Origin: Novosphingobium mathurense
Lineage (GTDB): Bacteria > Pseudomonadota > Alphaproteobacteria > Sphingomonadales > Sphingomonadaceae
Assembly (NCBI RefSeq): GCF_900168325.1
Contig: NZ_FVZE01000013.1
Coordinates: 1 to 58,022 of the forward strand
Reading direction: 5' to 3'
Length of the DNA stretch: 58,022 nt
Each line of letters opens with the position of its first letter. Within the stretch, counting starts at the first letter, position 1. A program made the position numbers and the translations under genes. Below are positions 7,287 through 16,415 of this stretch, piece after piece. The notes beneath the pieces were generated by a model. That model made no database searches, was not told where the DNA came from, and worked only from the letters and a program-made list of their open reading frames with translations.

Positions 7287-9380
7287 ATGCAGCACCCGAA
7301 GAATATCGACAGGCTGCTCAGGCCGCGTTCCGTTGCCGTCGTCGGCGCATCGGACAAGCCCGGTGCGCTGGGCGCATCGATGCTGGCCAATCTCGAGCGC
7401 AATGGGTTTTCCGGGGCGATCTACCCGATCAACCCGAAACGTAGCGAGATCGGCGGCCGCAAGTGCTACGCGGCGATCGAGGACTTGCCCGAGGGCGTCG
7501 ATTGCGCGGTACTCGCCATTCCGCGGGCGGGCATTCTTCCGGCGCTGAAGGGGCTGGCCGAACGCGGGATCGGCGCGGCCGTCATCTTCTCGGCCGGTTT
7601 CGCCGAAGACGGCGAAGAGGGCCTTGCGGAACAGCGCGAGATTGCCGCGATAGCGGACCGGCACGGCATTGTCGTCGAAGGGCCCAATTGCCTTGGCTGC
7701 GTCAATCACGTCGACAAGGTGCCGCTGACTTTCGTCGAAACGCGCTGCCTGCCCCCGCAGGGTCGCGGGATCGCGGTCGTGTCCCAGAGCGGCGCGATGG
7801 CTGCGGTGCTGGCGACGATGCTGCAGTCGCGCGAACTGGGTATCAGCTACACCGTTTCGACTGGCAACGAGGCCGCGAGCGGGGTGGAAGACTATCTCGA
7901 CTGGCTCGTTGACGATGCGCACACCCATGTCGTCGCCATGATCGTCGAGCATTTCCGCAAGCCGCGCGCCTTTCTGCAGGTGGTCGAGCGGTTGCGCGCG
8001 GCCGGCAAGGAAGTCGTCCTGCTGCACCCGGGGCGGTCCAGCGCCGCGCGGGAAAGCGCGGCGACCCATACCGGGGCCATGGCGGGCGACTACAAGGTCA
8101 TGCGCGCGATGGTCGAGCAGGCAGGGGTCATCATGGCGGAGACCCTCGAAGAGCTGGCCGACGTTTCCGAGATCGCGGTGCGCTCGCCGGGCCTGCCGGA
8201 AGCGGGGGCAGCGGTGCTGGGCGAATCCGGTGCGTTCAAGGCGCTTACGCTCGACCTCTCCGAAGAACTGGACCTCTCATTGGCGCCGCTTGGCGATGCC
8301 GATAGTCCTGCACTCCGGGCTGCCTTGCCCGAGTTCGTTCCGGTCTCCAATCCGCTCGACATCACGGCCATGGGGCTGTCGCAGCCGCAGATCTATACCG
8401 AGACCATCGCGGCGCTGCTGGCAGACGAGCGCGTCGGCGCCATCCTGGTCGGGCTGATCCAGACCGATCCGACGACCTGTGCCTTGAAGTTTCCTGCCGT
8501 GCTCAAGGCTCTCGAAGGGCGAAAGAGCGGCAAGGCCGTTGTATTCGCGGGGCTGGACGAAGGTGCAGAAGTGCCTCGCGAGTGGCTTGAGCGGTTGCGC
8601 TCTGCCGGCATTGCCTGCTTCCCGAGCACGGAACGTGCCTTGCGGGCGATAGCACGGCTGACCCATCGCCCGGTGCAAGGCAGTGACAAACCGGCAGATC
8701 CCTTGCCCCTTGCCGTACTGGAAGCGGGTACGATCCCCGAATATCGCGCCAAGCAGATGCTGACCGCTGCAGGGATTGCCTTTCCCGAGGGGCGCTTCGC
8801 AGCCAGCGCCGACGAAGCCGTGGCAGCCGCTGTGGCCCTTGGCGGGCGTGTCGCGATGAAGGCGCAGGCTTCGGCTCTGGGGCACAAGAGCGATGCCGGC
8901 GGGGTCAGGCTGGGGCTTGAGGGCGAGGCTGCGGTTCGCGAGGCATGGGCGACGATGCACGAGGCCGTGGCGGCCTACGATCCCTCGATCGCGCTGGATG
9001 GCGTTCTGATCGAAGCCATGGGGCGGCCGGGCACGGAGATGATCGTAGGTGCCAAGCGCGATCCCGAATGGGGCGCGGTGGTCCTGGTCGGCTTCGGCGG
9101 CGTGACTGCGGAAGTCCTCGGCGATGTCACGCTGATCACCCCGGGTGAGAGTGTCGAAGCGATCGCCGCTGCCATTCAGGGGCTTGCCCAGGCACCCCTG
9201 CTGCGCGGCTTTCGCGGCAGCCCACCGCGTGATGTTGCGGCCTTGGCGCGCCTCGTCGAGACGGTCGGCAGGGTCATGCAGGGCAACGATCGCATCCTGG
9301 AGATCGATCTCAATCCCGTCATGCTTTACGAGGAAGGACAGGGGCTGTCAGTGCTCGATGCGCTGATGCTGGTTGCTTAA
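7287..9380 (+). CDS. ferA: Feruloyl-CoA synthetase, NDP-forming acyl-CoA synthetase type
   Basis: A 697-residue fused acyl-CoA synthetase of the acetate-CoA ligase (ADP-forming) superfamily. It has a CoA-binding Rossmann domain (RPRSVAVVGAS, residues 12-22), succinyl-CoA-ligase-like domains with the phospho-histidine motif THTGAMAGDY (His261), and a C-terminal ATP-grasp domain (about 490-690; GRVAMKAQAS, LGHKSDAGGV). Sphingomonads such as SYK-6 use this type, rather than an AMP-forming ligase, to activate ferulate; that and the adjacent hydratase-lyase support the assignment. p-Coumarate and caffeate are likely co-substrates. The ATG at 7287 has GGGGAGAGG at good spacing; an in-frame GTG at 7278 overlaps that site. 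The stop is 16 bases from the convergent MarR gene. Confidence 0.82.
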   Translation: MQHPKNIDRLLRPRSVAVVGASDKPGALGASMLANLERNGFSGAIYPINPKRSEIGGRKCYAAIEDLPEGVDCAVLAIPRAGILPALKGLAERGIGAAVIFSAGFAEDGEEGLAEQREIAAIADRHGIVVEGPNCLGCVNHVDKVPLTFVETRCLPPQGRGIAVVSQSGAMAAVLATMLQSRELGISYTVSTGNEAASGVEDYLDWLVDDAHTHVVAMIVEHFRKPRAFLQVVERLRAAGKEVVLLHPGRSSAARESAATHTGAMAGDYKVMRAMVEQAGVIMAETLEELADVSEIAVRSPGLPEAGAAVLGESGAFKALTLDLSEELDLSLAPLGDADSPALRAALPEFVPVSNPLDITAMGLSQPQIYTETIAALLADERVGAILVGLIQTDPTTCALKFPAVLKALEGRKSGKAVVFAGLDEGAEVPREWLERLRSAGIACFPSTERALRAIARLTHRPVQGSDKPADPLPLAVLEAGTIPEYRAKQMLTAAGIAFPEGRFAASADEAVAAAVALGGRVAMKAQASALGHKSDAGGVRLGLEGEAAVREAWATMHEAVAAYDPSIALDGVLIEAMGRPGTEMIVGAKRDPEWGAVVLVGFGGVTAEVLGDVTLITPGESVEAIAAAIQGLAQAPLLRGFRGSPPRDVAALARLVETVGRVMQGNDRILEIDLNPVMLYEEGQGLSVLDALMLVA

Positions 9381-9396
9381 GGTGGCGAGGGGGCGA

Positions 9397-9849
9397 TCAG
9401 GTGTCGCTATGCCAGATCGCCCTTAGCGCAGGAGCCAGATGCTCGCGATGTTCAGCGGGGATTCGTTCCATCAGATCCGTCTCGAACCGGTCGAGAATCG
9501 CGTTGGCCTCGATCATGATGGTCTCGCCGGCGGCCGTCAGATGCAGCCCGTGCGACTTGCCGTCGAGCGGAACCTTCTCGATCAGTCCACGTTCTTCGAG
9601 ACGCCGCAGCAAGGGCACCATGTTCGCGCTCTTGATGTCGAGGACGCGGCCGATGTGGCTGGCTATCACGTTGGGTTCGGCTTGGATCATCAGCATGACC
9701 GAGGCATCCACCTGACGCAGGTCGAGCACGGAAAGGCGATCGTTGAGATCGCTCATCGCCGCTGCCGCAGCGCGCTTCAGCTGGTAACCTGGCCGGATTT
9801 CCAGCGGGTCGGTGACGTCATCTGCCACGTTGTCGATATCTCCCTGCAC
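9397..9849 (-). CDS. ferC: MarR-family regulator, FerC-like
   Basis: A 150-residue winged-helix regulator. The DNA-binding region is at about residues 55-115 (NVIASHIGRVLDIKSANMVP, then RRLEERGLIEKV as the recognition helix and wing start), and helices at both ends form the dimer. In SYK-6 the MarR protein FerC represses the ferBA operon and is released by hydroxycinnamoyl-CoA thioesters. The gene's position beside ferBA and the shared inverted repeat before ferB and in its own promoter region fit that role. Unlike an upstream arrangement, it lies downstream and convergent to ferA. Identity as FerC is inferred from context, not from a measured similarity. Confidence 0.72.
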   Translation of the reverse strand: MQGDIDNVADDVTDPLEIRPGYQLKRAAAAAMSDLNDRLSVLDLRQVDASVMLMIQAEPNVIASHIGRVLDIKSANMVPLLRRLEERGLIEKVPLDGKSHGLHLTAAGETIMIEANAILDRFETDLMERIPAEHREHLAPALRAIWHSDT

Positions 9850-9941
9850 ATGGCGTCAAGTCTTGGTGTTAAAGCTCGTTCACAACGAAGCAATCACTGT
9901 CAAGCCGGGCAACTGCCATTTATCCTTGTGCTTGCAGAATA

Positions 9942-9961
9942 TTGCTATATAAGATAGCTAT
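9942..9961 (-). promoter_or_regulatory. Second FerC-type operator, between ferC and TBDR
   Basis: GCTAT-ATAAG-ATAGC (9944-9958) has the same 5-5-5 layout as the site before ferB. Read on the minus strand it is ATAGCTATCTTATATAGCAA, which matches the ferB site (ATAGCTATTGAACATAGCAA) at every position outside the 5-base spacer. It lies in the 185-base divergent gap, so it could control both the regulator itself and the TBDR at 10035. Confidence 0.65.
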
Positions 9962-10034
9962 AAATAAGAATAGTGGGCGGGCGCAGAAATTGCGCGTCAT
10001 CGGGCGGAAAAGCCCGAATTAGAGGGAGCAGGGC

Positions 10035-12434
10035 ATGCGAGTGCATTCAAAAATCATGCGTGGAGTCTATGCGGCGTCGACGTGCTTGACGTTGGCGGCA
10101 GTCGGGCTGTCCACACCCGCGTTGGCTCAGGAAGGCGACGCGGAAGCACAGGCCAGGAGAGATCAGGCCGCCGGGAACATCATCGTCGTTACCGCCAGGC
10201 GGCGTGAGGAAAGCCTGCAGGAAACGCCGGTCGCGATCACGGCACTCTCCGCCGAAATGCTGGCAAGCCGGCAGATCCAGCAGACCCAGGACCTTGAGCG
10301 GGTTACCCCCAGCCTGCAGTTCAAATCCGCTGGTCAGCTCTCGGGCAACAGCGCGGCTACTGTCGTTTTCATTCGTGGCATTGGCCAGCTGGACCCGACC
10401 GCCGCGGTCGATCCGGGCGTCGGCATCTACATCGACGAAGTCTACGTCGGCCGGGCCGTCGGCGGGGCCATCGACTTCGGAGACATCGCCGGTGTCGAAG
10501 TGCTGCGCGGGCCGCAGGGCACGCTGTTCGGTCGCAACACGATCGGCGGCGCCATCCTCGTACGCACCAAGCAGCCGGTGCTTGGCGAATTCAGCGGCAA
10601 GGGCCGTGTGCGGATCGGCAACGACGACCTGCGCGAGGGCTTCGCAGCGCTCAACCTGCCGTTGGGTGAAACGGTCGCGGCACGCGTTTCGGGCGGTTTC
10701 CGCAAGCGTGACGGCTATGTCACGCGCGTCTTCGACGGACGCGATCTGGGCAATGACAATTCCTGGAGCCTAGGTGGCTCGATCAAGTGGGAGCCGTCGA
10801 GCGATTTCGACCTGTTCATCCGTGGCGATTACAACAAGCGCGATGAGAACGGCGCGCCGTTCGTATTCGCAGGGATCAACGAGAATGCACCGGTTCCGGC
10901 CATTGTCAGTGTCGGGGCCGGCTGTCCGGGGGCAACCATTCCCTTCGCGCCGGTGACCCCCGGAGATCCGCGCTTCGGCGCACCATTCGTGCCATCGATT
11001 GACGATTCACGATGCGCCAATGACTATCAGGCGCTGGGCAAGTTCACCAATGGCGGTACCGCACCGGTCACCAGCACTTCGGAAATCTGGGGTCTGGCCG
11101 CGACCGCACGGGCGACCCTGTCGGACTGGTTGAGCTTCAAGACGATCACGTCCTATCGCAAGACGAAGTCGCGCGGCGTGCGTGATGCCGACAATACGCC
11201 GTTCGACATTCTGACCACCGACCTCACCACCAGCTCCGAGCAGTTCAGCCAGGAGTTCCAGTTCCAGCTCGATTTCGATCGGCTGAACATGATCGTGGGT
11301 GGCTTCTACTACAATGAGAAGAGCTTCGAGCGGGCCACGGTGCTGCTGGCTTTCCCGCCATCGCCGCCGGTCATTTCCTCGGTGCTTGCCGGTGGGCCGG
11401 GCAGCCGCGACCTGCAGCTCTCGGACCTCAAGACGGACTCGGTCGCAGGTTTCGGTGAAGTCTCCTACGAACTGACCGACGATCTCGAAGTGTCGGTCGG
11501 CGCGCGCTACACCAAGGACAAGAAGTCCTATATCGGCAACGTCAGCAGCCTGTTCCCCGCAACGCTGCCGGACCCCGATCCGCTTCCGACCGAGGCGATC
11601 CCCGATGGCGGGCCGCTCTACATCTATTATCGTCCCTATCGGAAGAGCTTCTCGGCGCTGACCGGTTCGGCGAGCATTCGCTACAATGTTGCGCCCTGGC
11701 TGAGCACATATGTCTCCTACGCCAACAGCTTCAAGTCGGGCGGGTTCAACACCCGCTACAACGCGCCGCCGGCGGGCTTTGTGCCGGTGCCCTTCGATGA
11801 GGAGAAGGTGACCAGCTACGAAGTGGGCGCAAAGTTCGATCTGGGCGACGTCCGCTTGAACCTTGCCGCCTTCCGCGCCGACTACAAGGACATCCAGCTC
11901 ATCTTCCGCCAGGGCCCGGTGCCGCTGCTGTTCAATGCGGGCAAGGCGCGCATGCAGGGCTTCGAGGCTGAATTCAGCTATCACACGGCCTGGGGCCTGC
12001 AGATCGACGCGGGGCTGAGCCACCTCGACGACCAGATCCGCTCGGTTACCGCAATCCCCGGCGCAACCGCGACGATCGCGCCGGGTGACGAACTGCCGCT
12101 CACGCCCTCGTTCCAGGGCAACCTGGGCATCGGTTACGAAGTCATGCTGGGCAACTGGAGCCTGACCCCGCGCGTGGACGTCAGCTACCAGACCAAGACG
12201 ACCTTCATCACCGGTAGCGTGCCCGAGATCGAACAGGGCGACTATGCGGTCACCAATGCATCGATCACGCTGGCGCAGGACGGCAAGGGGCTCACGGTCC
12301 AGGCCGGTGTCCAGAACCTGTTCAATGAACACTACAAGGTTCAGGGCAATGCCTCGCTTGCGACGCTGGGCTATGCCGAAGTGATCTACGCCCGGCCGCG
12401 TGCCTGGTACATGCAGGTCGGCTATGAATTCTGA
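10035..12434 (+). CDS. TonB-dependent receptor in the ferulate locus, 799 aa
   Basis: An outer-membrane receptor with signal peptide (cut after PALAQ, about residue 32), TonB-box region NIIVVTARRREESLQETP, plug motifs VLRGPQGTLFGRNTIGGAI and VRTKQP, and a barrel that ends in GYEF. GAGGGAGCAGGGC precedes the ATG. Because a FerC-type operator lies in its promoter region and catabolic genes for hydroxycinnamates surround it, I infer that it imports lignin-derived aromatics (ferulate, its esters or dimers) across the outer membrane. That substrate is untested. A strong terminator follows, so the aldehyde dehydrogenase behind it probably has its own promoter or depends on read-through. Confidence 0.88.
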   Translation: MRVHSKIMRGVYAASTCLTLAAVGLSTPALAQEGDAEAQARRDQAAGNIIVVTARRREESLQETPVAITALSAEMLASRQIQQTQDLERVTPSLQFKSAGQLSGNSAATVVFIRGIGQLDPTAAVDPGVGIYIDEVYVGRAVGGAIDFGDIAGVEVLRGPQGTLFGRNTIGGAILVRTKQPVLGEFSGKGRVRIGNDDLREGFAALNLPLGETVAARVSGGFRKRDGYVTRVFDGRDLGNDNSWSLGGSIKWEPSSDFDLFIRGDYNKRDENGAPFVFAGINENAPVPAIVSVGAGCPGATIPFAPVTPGDPRFGAPFVPSIDDSRCANDYQALGKFTNGGTAPVTSTSEIWGLAATARATLSDWLSFKTITSYRKTKSRGVRDADNTPFDILTTDLTTSSEQFSQEFQFQLDFDRLNMIVGGFYYNEKSFERATVLLAFPPSPPVISSVLAGGPGSRDLQLSDLKTDSVAGFGEVSYELTDDLEVSVGARYTKDKKSYIGNVSSLFPATLPDPDPLPTEAIPDGGPLYIYYRPYRKSFSALTGSASIRYNVAPWLSTYVSYANSFKSGGFNTRYNAPPAGFVPVPFDEEKVTSYEVGAKFDLGDVRLNLAAFRADYKDIQLIFRQGPVPLLFNAGKARMQGFEAEFSYHTAWGLQIDAGLSHLDDQIRSVTAIPGATATIAPGDELPLTPSFQGNLGIGYEVMLGNWSLTPRVDVSYQTKTTFITGSVPEIEQGDYAVTNASITLAQDGKGLTVQAGVQNLFNEHYKVQGNASLATLGYAEVIYARPRAWYMQVGYEF

Positions 12435-12469
12435 TCATTCCCTGACTGGCGGTCTCTCCTGATCGCCGC

Positions 12470-12518
12470 GGCCCGGTATCCTGCCTGCACGGCAGGACCG
12501 GGCCATTCTTTTTTGTTT
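12470..12518 (+). terminator. Rho-independent terminator after the second TBDR
   Basis: The arms GGCCCGGT (12470-12477) and ACCGGGCC (12497-12504) enclose a second stem CCTGCC/GGCAGG with a TGCAC loop. A run of six T follows at 12509-12514. Confidence 0.75.
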
Positions 12519-12532
12519 CGAGGACACGTTCG

Positions 12533-13930
12533 ATGGAATTTCAGCGCATCAATCCCATGACCGGCAAGGTCGCTACGACCGCCAAGGCGATGCAAGCGGA
12601 AGAGATGGCAGCCATCGCGGCCAGTGCGGCTGCCGCGCAGCCGGAGTGGGGGCAGATGGGCCCCAGCGCCCGTCGCGCGGTTCTCAGCCGCGCTGCCGAC
12701 GCTCTCGAAGCCCGGGCGGATCGGTTCGTGGACGCCATGATGGGCGAAATCGGCGCGACCGAGGGCTGGGCCCGGTTCAACGTCATGCTGGCCGCGGGCA
12801 TGGTGCGTGAAGCCGCCGCCCTGACGACGCAGATCTCAGGTGAGGTTATCCCGTCGGACAAGCCGGGCTGCCTGGCCATGGCCGTGAAGGAGCCGGTCGG
12901 CGTCATTCTTGGCATTGCTCCGTGGAATGCCCCGGTGATCCTTGGCGTGCGTGCCATTGCGGTGCCGCTCGCCTGCGGCAATGCCGTCATCTTCAAGGCG
13001 AGCGAGACCTGCCCGGAGACGCACCGGCTGATCGTCGAAGCCTTCGCCGAAGCCGGATTTCCCGAAGGGCTGGTCCAGTGCGTGACCAATGCGCCGGCAG
13101 ATGCCGGAGACGTCGTGGGCGCGCTCATCGATGCCCCTGAAGTACGCCGCATCAATTTCACCGGATCGACTGCGGTAGGCCGGATCATTGCCAAGCGCGC
13201 AGCCGAACACGTCAAACCCTGCCTGCTCGAACTGGGCGGCAAGGCTCCGTTCATCGTGCTGGAAGACGCCGATTTGGACGAGGCAGTGAAGGCGGCGGCC
13301 TTCGGTGCGTTCATGAACCAGGGCCAGATCTGCATGTCGACTGAACGCATCATCGTCGTCGATGCCGTGGCCGATGAATTCGCGCAGCGCTTCGCGGCCA
13401 AAGCCGCCTCGATGGCCGTGGGCGATCCGCGTGAGGGCAAGACCCCGCTCGGTGCCGTGGTGGATCGCAAGACGGTCGACCATTGCCTTGGCCTGATCGA
13501 GGACGCCGTCTCCAAGGGCGCCCGGCAGCTGGTCGGCGGCGATGCGCAAGGCGTGCTGATGCCGGCCCATGTTATCGATGGGGTCACCCCCGATATGAAA
13601 CTGTTCCGCGATGAAAGCTTTGGGCCGGTCGTGGGGATCGTACGGGCACGTGATGCCGACCATGCCGTCGCGCTTGCCAATGACAGCGAATACGGCCTGT
13701 CCTCTGCCATATTCACGCGCGACATTCCGCGCGGGTTGCATCTGGCCCGGCAGGTGCGTGCAGGGATCTGTCACGTCAACGGACCGACCGTGCATGACGA
13801 ACCGCAGATGCCCTTCGGTGGGGTCGGCGCATCGGGCTATGGCCGGTTCGGCGGCAGGCAGGGAATTGACAGCTTCACGGAAACTCGCTGGATCACGGTG
13901 GATACCCAGGACGGTCACTACCCGATCTGA
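12533..13930 (+). CDS. Vanillin-type (aromatic) aldehyde dehydrogenase
   Basis: An NAD(P)-dependent aldehyde dehydrogenase of 465 residues. All core motifs are present: APWN (Asn132), FKASE (Lys155), FTGST (209-213), LELGGKAP with general base Glu233, and NQGQICMSTER with nucleophile Cys267. The motifs GEIGATEGW, CMSTERI and the C-terminal GPTVHDEPQMPFGGV with RWITV resemble vanillin / p-hydroxybenzaldehyde dehydrogenases (Vdh, LigV). It would oxidise the vanillin made by FerB to vanillate. It stands between the TBDR terminator and the MFS transporter gene (71 bases downstream). Which aldehyde it prefers cannot be told from sequence. Confidence 0.85.
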   Translation: MEFQRINPMTGKVATTAKAMQAEEMAAIAASAAAAQPEWGQMGPSARRAVLSRAADALEARADRFVDAMMGEIGATEGWARFNVMLAAGMVREAAALTTQISGEVIPSDKPGCLAMAVKEPVGVILGIAPWNAPVILGVRAIAVPLACGNAVIFKASETCPETHRLIVEAFAEAGFPEGLVQCVTNAPADAGDVVGALIDAPEVRRINFTGSTAVGRIIAKRAAEHVKPCLLELGGKAPFIVLEDADLDEAVKAAAFGAFMNQGQICMSTERIIVVDAVADEFAQRFAAKAASMAVGDPREGKTPLGAVVDRKTVDHCLGLIEDAVSKGARQLVGGDAQGVLMPAHVIDGVTPDMKLFRDESFGPVVGIVRARDADHAVALANDSEYGLSSAIFTRDIPRGLHLARQVRAGICHVNGPTVHDEPQMPFGGVGASGYGRFGGRQGIDSFTETRWITVDTQDGHYPI

Positions 13931-14001
13931 GCCGCTGCTACCTGCAAGGTGGCCGAACGAGACGGATAACAGGACCAGCCCCGGGCGGGAGAGAGACTTA
14001 G

Positions 14002-15351
14002 ATGGCAACAGGCGTAACCGATCCGCGCGAGATCGTCGATTCCGGGAGGATGACCTGGCGACAGATCGTCGTCGTGGCCTTGTGCGTGCTGCTAAACGGG
14101 CTGGACGGCTTCGACGTTCTCTCGATCAGCTTTGCCGCACCGGGGATCGCTTCGGACTGGGGCGTGGACCGCGCAGCGCTGGGGATCATCCTCTCGATGG
14201 AACTGATCGGCATGTCGGTCGGCTCGATCCTGCTCGGCATGGTGGCCGACCGCGTGGGCCGCATTCCCATCGTGATCGTCAGTCTGCTCGTCATGGCCAC
14301 AGGCATGACGGCCGCGGCGTTGGCCAGCGGGATCGTCGAACTGGCGGTTATCCGCCTGATCACCGGGCTCGGGATCGGCGGCATGTTGGCCTGTACCAAC
14401 GCCATCGTCGCCGAAGCGTCGAATGCGCGCTATCGTTCGGCTGCCGTCGCGATCATGGCGGCGGGCTATCCGCTGGGAGCGATCGTCGGCGGTGCCATCG
14501 CATCCAGCCTGCTTGTCGACGGAACCTGGCGCGACATCTTTTGGCTGGGCGCGGGCATGACCATCGTCTTCCTGCCGATCGTCCTGCTGGTCCTGCCGGA
14601 ATCGATCGATCTTTCCATGCGTCGGTTCGGCCCGGAACGGGCGCTGGACAAGGTCAACAAGTCGCTGCGGCGGCTGGGGCACCGGGTTGTCGAGATGGTG
14701 CCGCCGGTCGAAGTCGTGGCCAAGGCAGACCGGGCCGGGCTGTTCAAGGGCGACATGCGCCGCGTCACGATCCTGCTGACCGTGGCCTACTTTTTCCACA
14801 TGACCGCGTTCTATTTCATCCTCAAGTGGATCCCCAAGATCGTGGTCGACCTCGGTTTCGAGCCTTCCGCAGCGGGCGGTGTCCTCGTCTGGGCGAACGT
14901 GGGCGGCATGACCGGATCGCTCCTGTTCAGCGTACTGGCAACGCGCATGCCGCTGCGCAGGCTGATGATCGCGATCCTTGTGCTCAGTTTCGTGATGATC
15001 GCGGCATTCGGCCTGACTTCCGGCGGCCTCGATCCCCTGAAGCGGGCGGCGGCGATTGCCGGGTTCTTCTCCAACGCCGCCGTCGTGGGCCTCTATGCCC
15101 TGATCGCGGCAGCCTATCCTGCGCAGTTGCGGGCAGGGGGGACCGGCATCGTCATCGGCATAGGGCGCGGCGGCGCGGCCCTTGGGCCGGTCGTGGCCGG
15201 GTTCCTGTTCGCCAGCGGTTTCGGCCTGCCTCTGGTGGCAGCTGCCATCGGTCTTGGTTCGATCGTCGCGGCATTCGCGATCCTTGGCCTGCCACTGGAG
15301 CGGCCGGTCGCACGCGGGCTTGCAGGCAAGTCGGCGCGCGGGGCCGGCTAG
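14002..15351 (+). CDS. MFS transporter, aromatic acid:H+ symporter (AAHS) type
   Basis: A 449-residue inner-membrane permease with about 12 hydrophobic segments. The first has the AAHS signature LNGLDGFDVLSISFAAP, with the Asp residues needed for aromatic acid/proton symport in PcaK-like proteins. The loop between helices 2 and 3 carries GMVADRVGR (MFS motif A). The central cytoplasmic loop (about 215-245) is charged. It follows the aldehyde dehydrogenase in the same direction with GGGAGAGAG before the ATG, and it probably imports ferulate, vanillate or hydroxybenzoate. Confidence 0.85.
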   Translation: MATGVTDPREIVDSGRMTWRQIVVVALCVLLNGLDGFDVLSISFAAPGIASDWGVDRAALGIILSMELIGMSVGSILLGMVADRVGRIPIVIVSLLVMATGMTAAALASGIVELAVIRLITGLGIGGMLACTNAIVAEASNARYRSAAVAIMAAGYPLGAIVGGAIASSLLVDGTWRDIFWLGAGMTIVFLPIVLLVLPESIDLSMRRFGPERALDKVNKSLRRLGHRVVEMVPPVEVVAKADRAGLFKGDMRRVTILLTVAYFFHMTAFYFILKWIPKIVVDLGFEPSAAGGVLVWANVGGMTGSLLFSVLATRMPLRRLMIAILVLSFVMIAAFGLTSGGLDPLKRAAAIAGFFSNAAVVGLYALIAAAYPAQLRAGGTGIVIGIGRGGAALGPVVAGFLFASGFGLPLVAAAIGLGSIVAAFAILGLPLERPVARGLAGKSARGAG

Positions 15352-15432
15352 GCGCAACCGGATCGTGGACCGCGTGTGCATAGCGGGGTTTGCGATCTAT
15401 CCATTGGGGCCGGGATGGCGCAGGGTGGGGCC

Positions 15433-16389
15433 ATGCTACGCACTCTGTATTCCCCCATCGAACCTTACGAAACCGGCATGCTCGATACGGGAGAAGGCCA
15501 TACCATCTATTATGAGCGCTGCGGTACGCCGGGAGCCAAGCCCGCCGTGTTCGTACATGGAGGGCCCGGCGGCGGCATAGCGCCCGCGCATCGCTGCCTG
15601 TTCGACCCCGAGCTGTACGATGTGTTGCTCTTCGACCAGCGCGGCTGCGGCAGGTCGACGCCCCATGCGGGCCTTGAGGACAACACGACCTGGCATCTGG
15701 TGGCCGATATCGAGAGGCTGCGCGCGCTTGTCGGCGCCGAGCAGTGGCTCGTCTTCGGCGGGTCCTGGGGTTCGACCCTCGGGCTGGCCTATGCGCAGAC
15801 CCATCCCGAACGGGTAAGCGAACTGGTCCTGCGCGGCATCTACCTGTGTTCGAAGCCGGAGCTCGACTGGTTCTACCAGTGCGGCGTCTCGCAGATGTTC
15901 CCGGACAAGTACGAGCGCCTGATCGCTCCCATCCCCGAGGCGGAGCGCGGCGACATCCTGCGGGCCTACCATCGTCGCCTGACGACGGGGCCGATGGAGG
16001 ACCGGATCGCGGCCGCCCGGACCTGGAGCATGTTCGAAGGAGAAACGATTACGCTGCTGCCCGACCCGGCGATGTCCGCGCAGCATGACGACGGCCATTT
16101 CGCTCTGGCCTTCGCCCGGCTGGAGACGCATTACTTCGTCAACGCGTGCTGGCTCGAGCCGGGGCAGCTGCTGCGCGATGCGCACAAGCTCGGGCAAATC
16201 CCGGGCACGATCGTCCACGGTCGCTACGACATGCCGTGTCCGGCCCATTATGCCTGGGCGCTGCACAAGGCATGGCCGGAGGCCGACTTCCACCTCATCG
16301 AAGGGGCGGGGCACGCCTATTCCGAACCGGGAATTCTCGACCGGCTCATCCGCGCGACCGACCGGTATGCCGGAAAGCGGGCGGACTAG
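15433..16389 (+). CDS. pip: Prolyl aminopeptidase (proline iminopeptidase)
   Basis: A cytoplasmic alpha/beta hydrolase of 318 residues that removes N-terminal proline from peptides. It has the oxyanion motif HGGPGGG (42-48), the nucleophile elbow GGSWGSTL (Ser111), Asp266 in HGRYDMPCP and His294 in GAGHAYSE. The family's DQRGCGRSTPH motif is at residues 68-78. The ATG at 15433 follows AGGGTGGGG and gives the usual family length; the GTG at 15376 and ATG at 15415 are less likely. It lies 81 bases after the transporter, is functionally unrelated to it, and is convergent with the repair genes. Confidence 0.9.
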   Translation: MLRTLYSPIEPYETGMLDTGEGHTIYYERCGTPGAKPAVFVHGGPGGGIAPAHRCLFDPELYDVLLFDQRGCGRSTPHAGLEDNTTWHLVADIERLRALVGAEQWLVFGGSWGSTLGLAYAQTHPERVSELVLRGIYLCSKPELDWFYQCGVSQMFPDKYERLIAPIPEAERGDILRAYHRRLTTGPMEDRIAAARTWSMFEGETITLLPDPAMSAQHDDGHFALAFARLETHYFVNACWLEPGQLLRDAHKLGQIPGTIVHGRYDMPCPAHYAWALHKAWPEADFHLIEGAGHAYSEPGILDRLIRATDRYAGKRAD

Positions 16390-16415
16390 CAGGCAAAAGC
16401 CGGGACTTGTCCGAG

